Source: Mermis nigrescens
Taxonomy: Eukaryota > Nematoda > Enoplea > Mermithida > Mermithidae
Length of the DNA stretch: 64,000 nucleotides
NCBI GenBank assembly: GCA_036768485.1
Contig: JAVLUZ010000145.1
Coordinates: 19,222,706 to 19,286,705, forward strand
Direction: 5' to 3'
In this document: positions 35,753 to 48,200 of the stretch, in pieces
Position numbering within the stretch: the first letter of the stretch is position 1
Layout: the number at the start of each line of letters is the position of its first letter
Notes under the pieces: model-generated
Seen by the model: the letters and a program-made list of their open reading frames with translations, nothing else
Database searches by the model: none
Told to the model about the DNA's origin: nothing
Made by a program: the position numbers and the translations under genes

Positions 35753-37599
35753 ACACTATTATGGGTGATAATCTGACATTTGCCCTGATCTGATATGTAG
35801 CTCAATCTGTCGGCTTACTCTAGTTGAAAAGTCTTAGAATACCTACATGCTCCAAAATTTAAGGTATCAATAACTCCTTGTCGATTTCAAGCGTTTTTGA
35901 AGAACATTTCTGATTTCCATTCATTTTTACCATTATTTTGTCTTATTGCCTCCAGAAAATTTTCCATGTCAACCTTATGGCTGCTTTGTGTTGCATGCAC
36001 TTACTTCAATTTCCATTTAATTTGCAGAGTCCAGTATGCTACCGAAAACCAATTTCCGTTTACAAGGTTTCGAGTGTCATACATGCACATAATGGATGAG
36101 GACTAAACTCGCTGGATGAGTTAATCTGCATAATTTTTGAAGACGAGCAGCTATATTGTCGAAGTCTTTCATTTATGTGCTGTACGAATTAAAATATCAG
36201 AAATTTTAGCCAGATTAAATAATCACTGTATTTTTTAGTGTCAAAATCGATATAATGCAGTCAAAATGGACTAAAAATGCTTTTAATAAAGCGGTATTAC
36301 CATTCCGAAGCCTTTGTTTAGCCTATTTTGACCATCCTCGTCATTTGACTAGGCCAAGAAAGCGTGAACAGCAAGTTTACTGTTTGAAATTTGTAGGATT
36401 TTATTCCCCCTATCGACTCGACGATTGCATTTATGCCTGCAACGGTAAACGATAAATCAAAATACACTGCAACGCAGTTTAAATTCATCACACTTCAAAC
36501 AAAAGTCTTAGTCTGCCATTCCACTCTTTCTCGAATAGTCGCTCGTTTATCGATTGTTACGATGGTGAGTTGAGCTTTTTCCTAAGACATTTCATTTGTA
36601 TAATTCATGCAGGTGTAGAGCGTGATTTGGGGGCAGTTCTGCTTCTCAAACTCTGAAAATCTTGCTTTTGTACACTAGAGGGAGTAAATACAGGATAATG
36701 GTTCCGCCGGAACTCCGTAAAAATAGATTTAGAAAGTCCGAATTTTTTTACCAAAACGTGCTGAAATCCTTCAAATAAGGCGCGGAAAACAAGCTTGATT
36801 GATAATTGACAATTGCTCTGCGAAATAATACGATTTAACCGTTAAATCCTTGTTTTCCGTGATTAAGCACTAGAATATAAATTCATGGTTCCATAGTTTT
36901 TCGCCATAAAAATAATTTTTCGTGCTATTCCCGATTTGCTGATGACGAATATACCAATCTTTTTGCTTGAAAATCTTGTTTACGCGTGATATATGCAAAT
37001 TTATTCAAATTTTCGTCCAAACATCTATAAGTCGACCTAAACAGCCCTATGTCGACCTAAGCGATAGTAATACCGACTTAAGCATACTGAAATTCTTCTT
37101 GATCTATTATTAAGTCTACTGCCTATTCTTATGCAGTTGAATTGTGAACTTTAGCGCCCTATTGTTCCCGAAATACATGGCGAATTTTCATGAAACTTTT
37201 TTCCGCTCCTCTTTTAACCATTTTTGCAAGTATTGTACAACAACCGAACGTTTTAAACTGATTTTCAACAATTTCTGACTGAACCAATATTCTGCACTTT
37301 AGCACAGTTGTGAAATAACTTCTATTTTTTGCGGCAATAACTTAATATGATTGAAAAAAATAATTTTAACAAGTGGCCTAGGAAAAGTGAGTTATACATT
37401 TTGACAGATTATTCTTATTTATTTGGAGTGCTTTTGTTCATTTTGAAACAAAATTTAAGTAACTTTCAAAGACAAATTTATAAACTTTCATTTTGAGGTT
37501 TAACGTTGCTAAAGCAACATTAGAAAACGGCGGCGTCATGGCTAACATGCATTTGAGAATTTAGTAAAGTGTTTCAGACCCTCGAGATATAAAAATAGG
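35753..37599. other. Intergenic between F copies 2 and 3
   Basis: Apart from the small-ORF candidate near 36 kb and scattered GTCGACCTAA words at 37,029-37,083, which recall the 4.8-kb minisatellite, nothing is recognised. Confidence 0.4.
35966..36455 (+). CDS. Doubtful small secreted-peptide ORFs
   Basis: An ATG frame at 35,966-36,106 gives 46 residues starting with a signal-peptide-like MSTLWLLCVACTYFNFHLIC. A TTTAATTTGCAG acceptor lies inside it (about 36,024), so the coding reading is uncertain. A second frame at 36,255-36,455, after a TATTTTTTAG acceptor, ends in a cysteine-containing basic tail (CIYACNGKR). Either could be an exon of a small gene or chance. No homology is recognised. 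Confidence 0.18.
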
Positions 37600-37815
37600 A
37601 AATTTTGGTGGAATTTGATGAAAAAAGGCCGGAAATGAATGAAAATTTGGAAATTTTTTCAGAAGTGTTTGAAATTTGACTAGAAACTTTTAACGTACCT
37701 ACATACTTTTCATGCTATTTCAGCATTCATACCTACCAATTTTTCAGGTCATCTCTTCGACCACAGCTCCCTCCCAAACCAACTCGTCCAAAATCAGCCA
37801 TACTTTGCTTCATGT
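37600..37815. repeat. Family E-like dispersed repeat
   Basis: AAAAAAGGCCGGAAATGAATG, a TTTTCATGCTATTTCAGC block, a CTCCCTCCCAAACCAA block and a final CTTCATGTGTGAC match the block order at 44.88-45.11 kb. Confidence 0.5.
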
Positions 37816-37918
37816 GTGACTGTGCATACACAAGATTAGTTTTTGGAAATTACATCATGATGCCCACTTACGCTCATAGAAATATAGGCAAGGTAAGTAC
37901 ATATGTTACTTTGCCACA

Positions 37919-40205
37919 TCATAGGTAGCGCGTTAGCGCGTACCTATAATATACTTGGGTACCCCTAACATATGAGCCCCCTACAGCTATAACGGGACAC
38001 ATCTGGAAGGTGCAATTTTTTTTAAAAGAAAGATAATAAAAAATATAGATGCCTGTGTTTTTTTGTTTTCCTTTAAACTTAAAACTGCCTGTGTAAAGAA
38101 GGTGTAAAGTTTTTGTGTAACGTTATAACATAGGACAAATTCCGGGAGATTTTTTCAACGGCACGTGGACAACTCAGTATTGATGATATAAAAAAAATTC
38201 AATGGCATAGGTTTGTAGAGGGAGGAATTCGATGGATGAGACTTTTTGTTTTTCGAAATACAGATTAGTTCTCGAATGGGAGTGTAAAGAGTGCGAAAAT
38301 CTGAGGGTGAAAAAGCACTCTTTGGTCGAGTTTTCAAATTGTTTATGTCTGACACTAACTTCGGTTATGAGTTTTTAAAATGTTTTCGGACAGAAATGTA
38401 GAGCGGATCAAGGGCTACATTTTGCTTACACGCAAAGTCTTCTACGCTCTATGGGTAGTTAGATCCTGGGGTTTAAAGTTTACACTCTAGTAGATGGTGT
38501 AAAAAACAGATTTCAAATAAGATTCCTCTGCCAACTTTTTCCGCTTGAGAGTCAGGATGAAATGAGTATGGCAATAATAAAGACCTCTTTAGGGGCTACA
38601 CGTCGCAACAAACCGTATTTCAAAAAGAGCAATATTGAGTTATTTATGGGGGTGTAAAGTTCGAAATCAGGGTGAACAATCACCGAAAAAACACGTTTTT
38701 TCCCAATTTTGATCGGTAAATCATATCAAATAATTTTCGTAACAGAATTTTTGCACATAGAAGCGTACTACGATTTAAAAGCTACAAATTGTACCAAACC
38801 GAATTTCTTTACACTCAATGGGAAGTACGGTATTGAAGTTTACAATGTTCTAAATGATGGAAAATACGTTTTTGTTTGGTTTTTGTTCGCCACTTTCTCC
38901 GTTCAGTAGTCGAGATAAGTCCAATAGAATAATAATAAAGTGCTTTATATGGGGTATATGTCGGAACGAATAGCCTTTGTTTACATCAATATTAAGCGAG
39001 TGTAAAGTCAAGAATTGGGTGTTTTAAACGTGTTTCTGTCTTGTTTTTTCTATCAGCTTCTCCGATTATGAGTCAGGGACACCATTCTCAAGTCTATAAA
39101 TGAACCAGAAAACAAATTTGATATGCTAGTTTGGCGCATATGTTTACACTCAACAGTGTTGTGAAGTGGTTTACACCTAATGGTAATTTGTCCTCAGAAC
39201 ATTATGGAGACTTAATTGTCTCATAAATGTTGATCGTAATATCAGAGCAATATTAAAATTTCGAATCTGACCAAAATCCTCTTTACACCATTGTTTAAAT
39301 AAAGTTTACACTACATATTGATCTTCGTTTTAGGGCCTTGCAGAAACCTAATTTTTTTCCTGAAGTATAGAAATTTTAAAGGAATCAAATGTGAGACGTC
39401 AATTAGGTGCGTATGTTTACGCTCAACAGTGGTGTGAAGTAGTTTACACCTAATGTTTATTTGTCCTCAGACCATTGTAGAGACATAATTTTTTCATAAA
39501 TGTTGATCATAATATCGGATTAATATCAGATTTACAAATCCGTCTAGAATCCTCTTTACACTCGGTGGTTGTGTAAAGTTTACACTACTAATTAATCTTC
39601 GTTCTAGAGCTTTGCGAAAACCTGAATTTTTTCCGAAATCTAAAAATTTACATGGAATCAAATAAGAGACGTCAGCTGGGCGCATTCGTTTACACTCAAC
39701 AGTGATGTAAAGCGGTTTACACCTGTGTCTATTTGTCCTTAAACCATTGTGGAGACTTGATTTTTTTGATGAATGTTGATCGTAATATACGAGTAATATT
39801 TAATATATAAATCCGACTAAAATCTTCTTTACACTCGTTGCTAGTGTAAAGTTTACACTATATATTAAGCTCCATTCTAGAGCCTCACGGAAACTTATTT
39901 TTTTCCCTAAAGTCGTAAAATATATAAGGAAACAGATGTGATACGTCTGTCTGTTAGGGGCACATGAACAGTAATGTAAAGTGATTTACACCTAATGTTA
40001 ATTTGTTCTTAGAACATTAAAGAGGTTTCATTCCTTAATAAATGCTGATCGTTATATCAGAGCAATATCAAAATTATTAATCCCACTAAAATTCTTTATA
40101 CTCTAGTGTAAAATTTAAAATGCAAATTAAGTTTAGCTCTAGAAAGTTTTGGAAGCATATTTCTTTGCAGGATGTTCTACGTAACATAAGAATTAATAAT
40201 CAGAG
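37919..40205 (+). repeat. Family F long dispersed repeat, copy 3
   Basis: Same start hairpin as copy 2 (37,921-37,947) and collinear with it to ATCAGA at about 40,205, where a family D-like sequence takes over, so the G element and tail are missing. Four clear units of about 273 bp start near 39,142, 39,415, 39,688 and 39,966. The dyad GTGTAAAGTTTACAC is exact at about 39,572 and 39,844. Confidence 0.85.
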
Positions 40206-40572
40206 ACCCCCTTGTTCCACACAGAATGGCTGCTGACCACCCACAAAATGGTGCTGTACTCTCAGAATTTGTCGATTTATTCAAAAAATTTTAAAAATAG
40301 TGTTTTGTTGCGTTTTTCTAGCTCATTTTTTGCTCAAAAGTCCAAAATTTTCGGCGCTTCGCGCCACCTAAACATCTCGTGACGATACATTATTCGATAT
40401 TCTCTATTATTTCAAATTTTCTAAAAATTTTGTGTTATTATGTTATACTATGCTCAAAACGTCCAAAAACAGCGTTTTCGACGGATACCCGATGTTTTTT
40501 TAGCCCAAAAAAGATACTTTTTGAAAATTTTTTGGGCCTGCCCCCAGGATTCCCATGCCGTACATGTATCGA
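40206..40572 (-). mobile_element. Family D-like element, diverged
   Basis: Contains GCTCATTTTTTGCTCAAAAGTC, TTTTCGGCGCTTCGCGCC and CCCAGGATTCCCATGCCGTACATG, matching the reverse of family D and the similar stretch near 46.5-46.75 kb. The ends are too diverged to define target duplications. Confidence 0.5.
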
Positions 40573-40579
40573 CTAGTCT

Positions 40580-40997
40580 CCCAAAATTATGGAAATGCGA
40601 ATAACCAAATAATAGAAAAACAAAAATCTGGAAGGGCGTTCTGAATCACTGCCAGAATAACTTCTAGCACAATTTTGAAGTAATAATTCCAAAATTTCCG
40701 AGTGCTGCGCGACACATCTATTGCTATTATAAAATTTTGTAACAGATTTCATTACTGAACAGTGTCAACCATTCTTCATTATAGTCAAAATAAGAAAATC
40801 ATTCGAGTGAACCATATTTTTTAATGTGATGAAACTCGATCAAATTTTTGAATTTTTGAGAATTATTTCTCGCAGTGTATGGAGCTCGCTGAGAAAAGCT
40901 CGAAACCATCTGAATGTCATCTCATCTACAAACAGTTGTTAATAAATCTGACTTCAACTTTTAAATCCGCCCAAATTTACGCCAGCTACGTGCCTGT
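40580..40997. repeat. Dispersed repeat L, second copy
   Basis: Related to 28,825-29,284 and ends GCCAGCTACGTGCCTG, the same terminus as the 160-bp element at 49,458-49,617. Confidence 0.5.
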
Positions 40998-42014
40998 GTA
41001 CTCCCCAGACCCCCACGCCCATATGTGGTGAGAACGAGAACGAGTAAAAAAGCTTTAGAAAAATCATGTGATATTCAATAGATTCGCAAAAAGAATTGAC
41101 CGCTGGTAACAGAATAATCTGTTTATGGATAATTGCGACGAATGAAAATGAAACACGTGCTGCAACAAATTTTGAGGATATGATGTAAGATTTTCCTCAG
41201 GAAGAATGAATAGTAAAAAGTTGACAGATTGCGATAGTATTGGTTAGATTATCATAATCCGTCAATACTTCTGAAAAAATTATGCTCAACTTATTTGAAA
41301 AAGACTATAATTAGGTGTACCACCAAAAATTTTATTCTTTTGAACTATCAAAATCAATGTTAGATACTCGAAAATACTGAAAAATTTGTACCATTATTCC
41401 TCAATATCCGGCGATCAATTTATGAAATGTAAATGTCCAACTCTCTCTCTTATTCAGACATAGCTCAAAGGGGCACATGTATCTATATAAAACATTTATT
41501 GCGCACCTCACACAGCAATCAAAAAGGTTTTTTTAATTCTGCAAAAAACCGCTTCAGGAGTAAATGTCGGCAATATCGTCGACTTTTATCTGCTATATTG
41601 CCTATCATGGGCGTAGCCACGATTTCGGTTTAGGGGGTACACACATAAAATTTTTTCAGACTGTTTTCCATTGAATGCTTTGATATAGCACTGTAACCTG
41701 TTATGCATAGTAAAACTGAGTTTTTCGACGTTTATAGAGTATTCATGCAAATGTAAGGGTTTTTGACAATGACAAAAATAAAAAATGTAAAGCGACGCGA
41801 AGTGCCGAAAATTTTTGAAGTTTAACCATTTTATTGTATAATTCCATATAATTTACAATCGCATAAATGATAAATCATTCAGTACCGTCCTAAACATTTT
41901 GTAGTTCTCTGACAAAAAACTGCAAATCTCTAAGTTAGTTAGCAGCATATGAATATAGTGATTGATTCCGGCTTTTAAACATACTGCGGATTCAAAATAC
42001 GAAATAACGGTCAC
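40998..42014. other. Intergenic, terminus remnants only
   Basis: GCCCATATGTG at 41,022-41,032 and CATGGGCG at 41,609 are family-type ends without partners. No gene was seen. Confidence 0.4.
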
Positions 42015-42427
42015 CATACGTGTACAGCATGCGAAATCTGGGGGGAGAGGGGGTCAGGCCCGAGAAATTTTTCAAAAAGCGGCTTTTTTGGGCTTAAAAA
42101 GGTCAGATACACATCAAAAACGCTGTTTTTAGACGTTTCGTGCAATGCTTGTTCCTTCTAGAACATAGAAATTTTAAAAAAATTCCAAAAAAATTTTTGA
42201 AAAAATTGAAAAAATTGAACGAAGTACATATAGGCAAAAAATGTGCATATGGCGCGAAACGGCGAAAATTCATTACCTTTGAGCCAAAAATGAGCTAAAA
42301 ATGCGTAAAAGAGCAAACTTTTGAAAATTTTTTAAGAAATCGACAATTCTGCAGGGGGAGGGGGCAGCGACCATTCTGCGGGATCCAGCAGCGATTCTAC
42401 GGGGGTCAACCCCCAAGAACACGTATG
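42015..42427 (+). mobile_element. Family D MITE-like element, copy 2, perfect 8-bp duplication
   Basis: CATACGTGTACAGC to AACACGTATG, flanked by identical ACGGTCAC at 42,007-42,014 and 42,428-42,435. 413 bp, non-coding. Confidence 0.92.
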
Positions 42428-42572
42428 ACGGTCACTGGCGCTTGCGCCGCAAAATTTTGACTTGTTTGCTCTATAGGCTCAATTAATACAGCTGTAAAAT
42501 TATTTAAACAGACAATCGAAAATTTTTAGTAATTCCTATTTACCTACCTTTTTAGCCAAAATCTGTAAACAT

Positions 42573-43618
42573 TGTCACGATCGACGCGATTTTAAGCATC
42601 TAATATGTACAAATAGAATACGTAAGCATTGTTTCTTAATATAATATGATCGTTAAATAATATTACGAGAATTCTGTTTATTTTTACTCATAACATAATA
42701 TACGCAAAATCTAATGTTGTAATTTGAATCGTTAAGTTTTCGAAAACGCTTATCATAATGTCTTATATTTTTTCTAAAAATTGTTATTATACTATTAACG
42801 TTTATGTTTATGTAAATATGCGAAAAGGCAAAATCGAAGGCTAACAAAGCGGTTCTATGCAAAAGCACGGGCAAAACCAGTTAAAACCGGTTTCAAGAAC
42901 CAGACAGAGCAGACAGACGTCAGACAAGAACGGAAACTCAAGATTAATTAAGCTTCCCACACTCAGAATATCAGAAAACACGAGACTGTGCGCAAAATAT
43001 ACCCAAACAACTGACATTGTTTTACTAACTTTTGGGTTATGTGAGTAACTTATGGAAAAGGTTACTCGAGGTTAAAAGCATAAAATATAAGTTGACGAAA
43101 AACGCGCATGTAAGCAGACCAAAGCAAACGTGAGAACAGGTGAGCTAAGGATATCCAAAAATGAGTCATCAAAACAACACCATGTGCGCCCGCAGATTTT
43201 ACTATAAAAGCGGCGCGACTCAAAGCTTTGGCTCTTCCTACCTTTGATCTTGTGTCTGTTCATTGCCTTGTTGTCCCAGTCTTAAGTCCCGGTGTTAGCC
43301 TTATTGCATACGTAGAAAGATCATAACCTCGGACGCTTTAGCTAAGCGCAATCTGAACCCACATTTACGCCTTTTTTCGCCTTGCTTACGCTCACGTCGA
43401 ACTATTGAATAATTTGGATGTTTCTATTTAATTCTCAAATAAAATTATAAATTCCTAATCGTTGTTGTTATCTTATCAATGCATACAAACACAGGATTGC
43501 CCTCAAACCTACTCCATTAATAAAGTGCGCAAAACTTCATTTGGAAAAATCGGGCATAAACTGGCGAGTTTAAGCTAAGAGTTACGAACAATTAATAAGG
43601 CGGAAAGTGGGCGTGACA
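42573..43618 (+). mobile_element. Solo LTR of an LTR retrotransposon, 1,046 bp
   Basis: Begins TGTCACGATCGACGCG and ends GGGCGTGACA (TG...CA, with an inverted TGTCACG/CGTGACA tip), flanked by the 4-bp duplication ACAT at 42,569-42,572 and 43,619-43,622. A core-promoter-like CTATAAAAGCGGCGCG lies at about 43,203 and an AATAAA signal at about 43,440, in the U3-R-U5 order expected for a plus-strand LTR. There is no internal coding region, so it is a recombined solo LTR. The superfamily is not assigned; 4-bp duplications occur in gypsy-type elements. Confidence 0.85.
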
Positions 43619-43622
43619 ACAT

Positions 43623-44799
43623 GTGCAAGGAGATTTTGCGACTTTGAGAGCATTTCGGGTTGCGCACTCAAAACGAGCTTCCAGGCGGAGCCACGGAAAA
43701 TTTTGTAAAAAAAGAAAATGTACGCGAAATCGGTCAAATCTTGGTTTTTAATTAAGCCCAAAAAAACACTGAAATTGATCAAATATGCACAAAATTTCTT
43801 AGGTGACCGCTGAATTCTAGAATGCATTCTTAGCTGAAACGCGATTTCTAAACTCAGTTAAGTACTTACATATATAGGTACCTTAGCAACAGGTCGCCAT
43901 CAATAACATACAGAAAGACTAATAGTGAATATTTAGTTGTTACCGATTTCAGGCCAATTTTTGAACTCCTTAAGATACAGTTCAGAAAACAAACAGTGCG
44001 AAAAACACAAGAAAACTTGGCTATTCCTTTATTAAAATAGGATTATGTGACATTGTAAAGAAAGACAAATAAAACTGCCACAGTTTTACCACGATGCTCA
44101 TCAAGCATACTCCAGTTTCATTCGATCAATAAATAGTGCATAAAAATCACCAAACTGGTGTGAGGCGCTGCATTATTTCAGCTACAAGCTTTCAAACTCA
44201 CGGCTCATCTAAATGACAATAAATAATAATGACTCGGAGCGACGCGCCGAAAAATTTTGACGTTTTTTGCCATTTTGAACTCAATTATCTGAACACCTTA
44301 ATGCACCATGAAAAGTCATCAAAATTTCTGAAACATATCGTAGGCCACAGGCCCCATGTGCCCCCGCCTGGCTACTCCCTGGTCGCCAATATCGCCGGTC
44401 TACGAACATAAGCGATATCACCGATTTTTGTCGACAATATCGTCGATTATTATAAGCGATATGGACGATTTCGCCCATATAACTAACAAAAATCAGCGAT
44501 ATCGCCGAATTGCGGACAAAGTCAAGTCTAAGATATTATAGTAAACCAACACGTGACTAAAACGTGATAATTAAATCACAATAACGACACAATACAACCG
44601 CAGATTCGCTGAAGGTCAATTAGCTTTTTTGACCGGAAGAATCTAAAGACCGGCATAAAAACGCCTTAATCGACATTTTCTGATCAATCTCAATCATTTT
44701 TCTGAGAAAATTGTAGATGTTTGGTTTTGGGCCTCAGTTTTGCCTTTTTTGCTAAAATTCTTTTATTTGGAGGTCGTGACAAAACTGTGCTTGTCGGGT
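43623..44799. other. Intergenic, nothing recognised
   Basis: Short GATATCGYCGAT-like repeats occur at 44,390-44,515 (CGATATCACCGATT, TCGACAATATCGTCGA, GCGATATCGCCG). They are weakly palindromic. No gene was seen. Confidence 0.4.
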
Positions 44800-45109
44800 C
44801 TTAACCAGATATGCATCTTAAGGGGGTGGGTTTGAGGTTGTTGGAAGCCGGAATTGCAAAAGATGGGAAATTTCATAGAGCAAGACAAAATGAAGGCCAA
44901 AAATGGATGAAAAATGATTTTTCCAAAAATAAAATGCCTGAAATTGCCCCGGAATTGTTTAGTAACACAGTTTTCATGCTATTTTAGCGCCTTTACCAGT
45001 TATTCAGTTCATTTTGGCCCAAAAAAGCTTAATTTTTGACTCTACCTTAGACCGGCTAATCCCCCTTCCAGATCGGAGATCGGCCATGCTGTGCACCTGT
45101 GGTTTAGAC
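44800..45109 (-). repeat. Family E dispersed repeat
   Basis: Block order GGGGGTGGGTTTGAGG, GAAAATGATTTTTC, CATGCTATTTTAGCGCC, TTTTGGCCCAAAAAAGC and GGCCATGCTGTGCACCTG, shared with 2.54-2.67 kb and more distantly with 54.2 and 58.9 kb. Confidence 0.55.
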
Positions 45110-45224
45110 TCCCAGACCCCCTGCGCCTATGTTTGGTTTCCGGTCAATTTTAGGCATTTATGTGAGAAAAATGCGAATATTTATCCGTTGAATTTCTAGA
45201 GAAAAATTCTGTTTTGAAGCAATC

Positions 45225-48200
45225 ATGTCCTTCGATCAGTTTAACAGTACTTCCGACAACAACGACCAATCCAAAAACGTTTCGATCGTCGCCAACGATA
45301 GCAAGTCGTTGTTAGCGTTGCTTTGCGTTCAATCCGTCGTTTTGATGATTTCGACCTTTTACGATTTACTCTCCAATTTGCTGTTCCTCATTTGCATATT
45401 GAGGCCGTTGAAAGTGGTGCCGGCCAATGTAAAGCCGTTTATGGTGACCTTGACCATCTCGGTTTTAATGCAAGCTCTTTATCTTCTATTCTGCTCCATC
45501 GACGGCCTTTTTATCGCGTTGAATAAATTCCCAAGAAAGGGTCTGATTCTTCCGACGAGCGATCTCGTGCGCCATTACTCAGAGCTTCAATATTATGACC
45601 AGCGGCGCCGTAATTGCCTCTAGTTTGGGCGTTGCTTTAGAAATGACTATTAGCATAACAGATAGGTAGAAAACGTGCCATTGGGGATTTCGTGGCTTCC
45701 AGTTGCTTGCTACTCTCCACTTACTACACCGTCCTGAGACATGTAACAGGGGATGGGGATCCCTTAATCTAGGTTGGCTATTTCCCATCCCCCATACGTG
45801 ATCAGGGGCTCACTCATATGCATGTAAAAGGGGTCAGGGTGATTCGCCCAATCTAGAATTGGTCATCCTCCATCTCTCCCGAAGTCAGAAAATTTTTGAC
45901 CCTCCAACCCGATTTTTGAGAAAGCTCGCGATTTTTGTCAGTTTTCAGGTGTTTTTTGGCCAAAAGTCGAAGGTCCTTCATCCACCCCACAATAGGTGGG
46001 CAGCACCAAAGTTCTGGGGGGGGGGGGGGGGTGAAAAAATTTCTGGGGGGGGGGTGAAAAAATTTTTAAAAGGTCAAAAATGGCCTTAAAAATGGTGGTA
46101 TGGCGAAAAAAACACCATTTTTCGACGTTTCTCATCAAGCTCTATCCAATGGCATCAAAAAATTGCTAAAAGAGCAAAAAAAAATTTTTCTGGGAGGTAT
46201 TTTGATTTCTGGGGGGGGGTATTTCAACTTCTGGGGGGTGCATACCCCCAAACCCCCACGCCCATGTGTGCACCCCACCCCTCTAAAATGACCGGCTAAC
46301 CTTACCAAAAATTTGGAGCTGTTACATGCATGTTCCTGGACCCACGTCCCGGCATATTGCTGCTGACTTTACACGGGCCTGGAGGCGTCTGGACCCTTCT
46401 AGTGAATCCGGCGGGTCCCCTAAATCGATAAATCTCCAGAACTGAATTGGGTTTGAGGGTTCTTCTCAACAGAATTCGTGATTTAAAAAAAAACTCGGTG
46501 AAAATGTGATGCCTTTCGCGTTTTAACTAATTTTTTTGCTCAGAAGTATTAAATTTTCGGCGCTTGGCGCCATATACTCATTTTTTGATTTTATTTCGTT
46601 TTATTTACTCAAATTTCTTACATGATATATTATCGAAATTTCTTAAAAATGTTTTTACGATGCAGAAAGATAGAGCATCGTTTTGATCACCAAATAATGA
46701 TGGTTTTGACGCGTGTACTTTCTAGCACATTCTACGGTCCGCCCCCAGAATTCCAATAATGTATGTGTCTGTTTTTGACCCCAGAAAATGTTGCTGACCC
46801 CGGGAAATTTTAATTTTTTCGGTGTTTCATGGCATTTAGTCAGTTATTTAATTTCAAATCGTTCGGTTCCTCTCAATTTTCCCAGGATTTCTTGTTTTTT
46901 GTCTTATTGTAGAAAACAATTTGCTCAGAAAAGTCACGAAATACATGTTCGACGTAAATCAAGCGTTTGAATCCAATCCCCAGTAATATGCGCGCTTGCC
47001 GAAAATGTTTTTAGCGAAGCGAAGTAGTTCCTCATTCAAAACGTTTTTCTTTATTTATGTTTGTCTTTTAGTCTTTTTTCAATTTGTTTTAAGAATTTTT
47101 ATTTTTTCCTCTGTATTTATATTTGTCGCTTCAGGCTGCACACGAAAAATGATGGCTCTGCAAATTTGAAACCAAGACGCTCGATTATTTTTGTGACGAT
47201 GCTGGTGTGCGCAACAAATTTGCTCCCATGCTGGGCAATGTTTGCCAAACCTATTTTGCCAAAAACACCCTTTTGCTTTGTAACGCTGATCATTGAGCTG
47301 CGATATTCCACACCGATTTCTGCATTGTTCATGATCGCTGAAATGACTATCGGTAAGAAAATCTAGTGACGCGCATACATGGGCAGTGTCCTAATTCTGG
47401 GGGGTAAGTCGCTTTCCTGAAAAAGTGAGCCGTTTTTCTCGAGTCAAAAAGTGGATATAGCCGCTTTTGACCTGGTCAGTGACGATCTTGTCAAAGTCAT
47501 AGTGTCACGATCGACGCGATTTTAAGCATCTAATATGTACAAAAAGAATACGTAAGCATTATGTCTTAATATAATATGATCTTTTGATAATATTACGTAA
47601 ATTATGTTTATTTTTATTCGTATTATAATATTCGCAAAATCTAATGTTTCAATATATATCGTTATTTTCAAAATCTAAAATATTATAACGTCCTGAATTT
47701 TCTCAAAAATTGTAATAAGTATACTATAAACGTTTATGTCGTTTATGTTAAAAGATCATAACCTCTGATGCTTTAGCTAATCCTATCTAGCGCAATTCGA
47801 ACCTACAAGTTACGCCTTAAATTCGCTATTATTTTGGAGCGCGTTTCAAAACCAACGTATTTCAGAAATTATAATTTAAATTTTGATTTCCAATGAAATC
47901 ACAAATGTTCAAATTGTTGTTGTTTTTCTTCAATACAAAGGAGAATCAACTCCAAACCTAGCTTTCGACAAATTGTGCGAAGTAAAATAGATAAATTGAA
48001 GATGAGATGAGCGGATTTATGCTGCAAATAATGAATATCGGTGAGGCGAAATTTGGGCGTGGCAATAGGTAGCGCATTCGTACCGATAATATCCTTGGGT
48101 ACCCCTAACTTATGAGACCCCTCCTAGCTATAACGGAACACACCTGAGAGGTGCGGTTTGTTAAACAGTAAGACAATAAAAGAATTCGCTGAGGGTGTTT

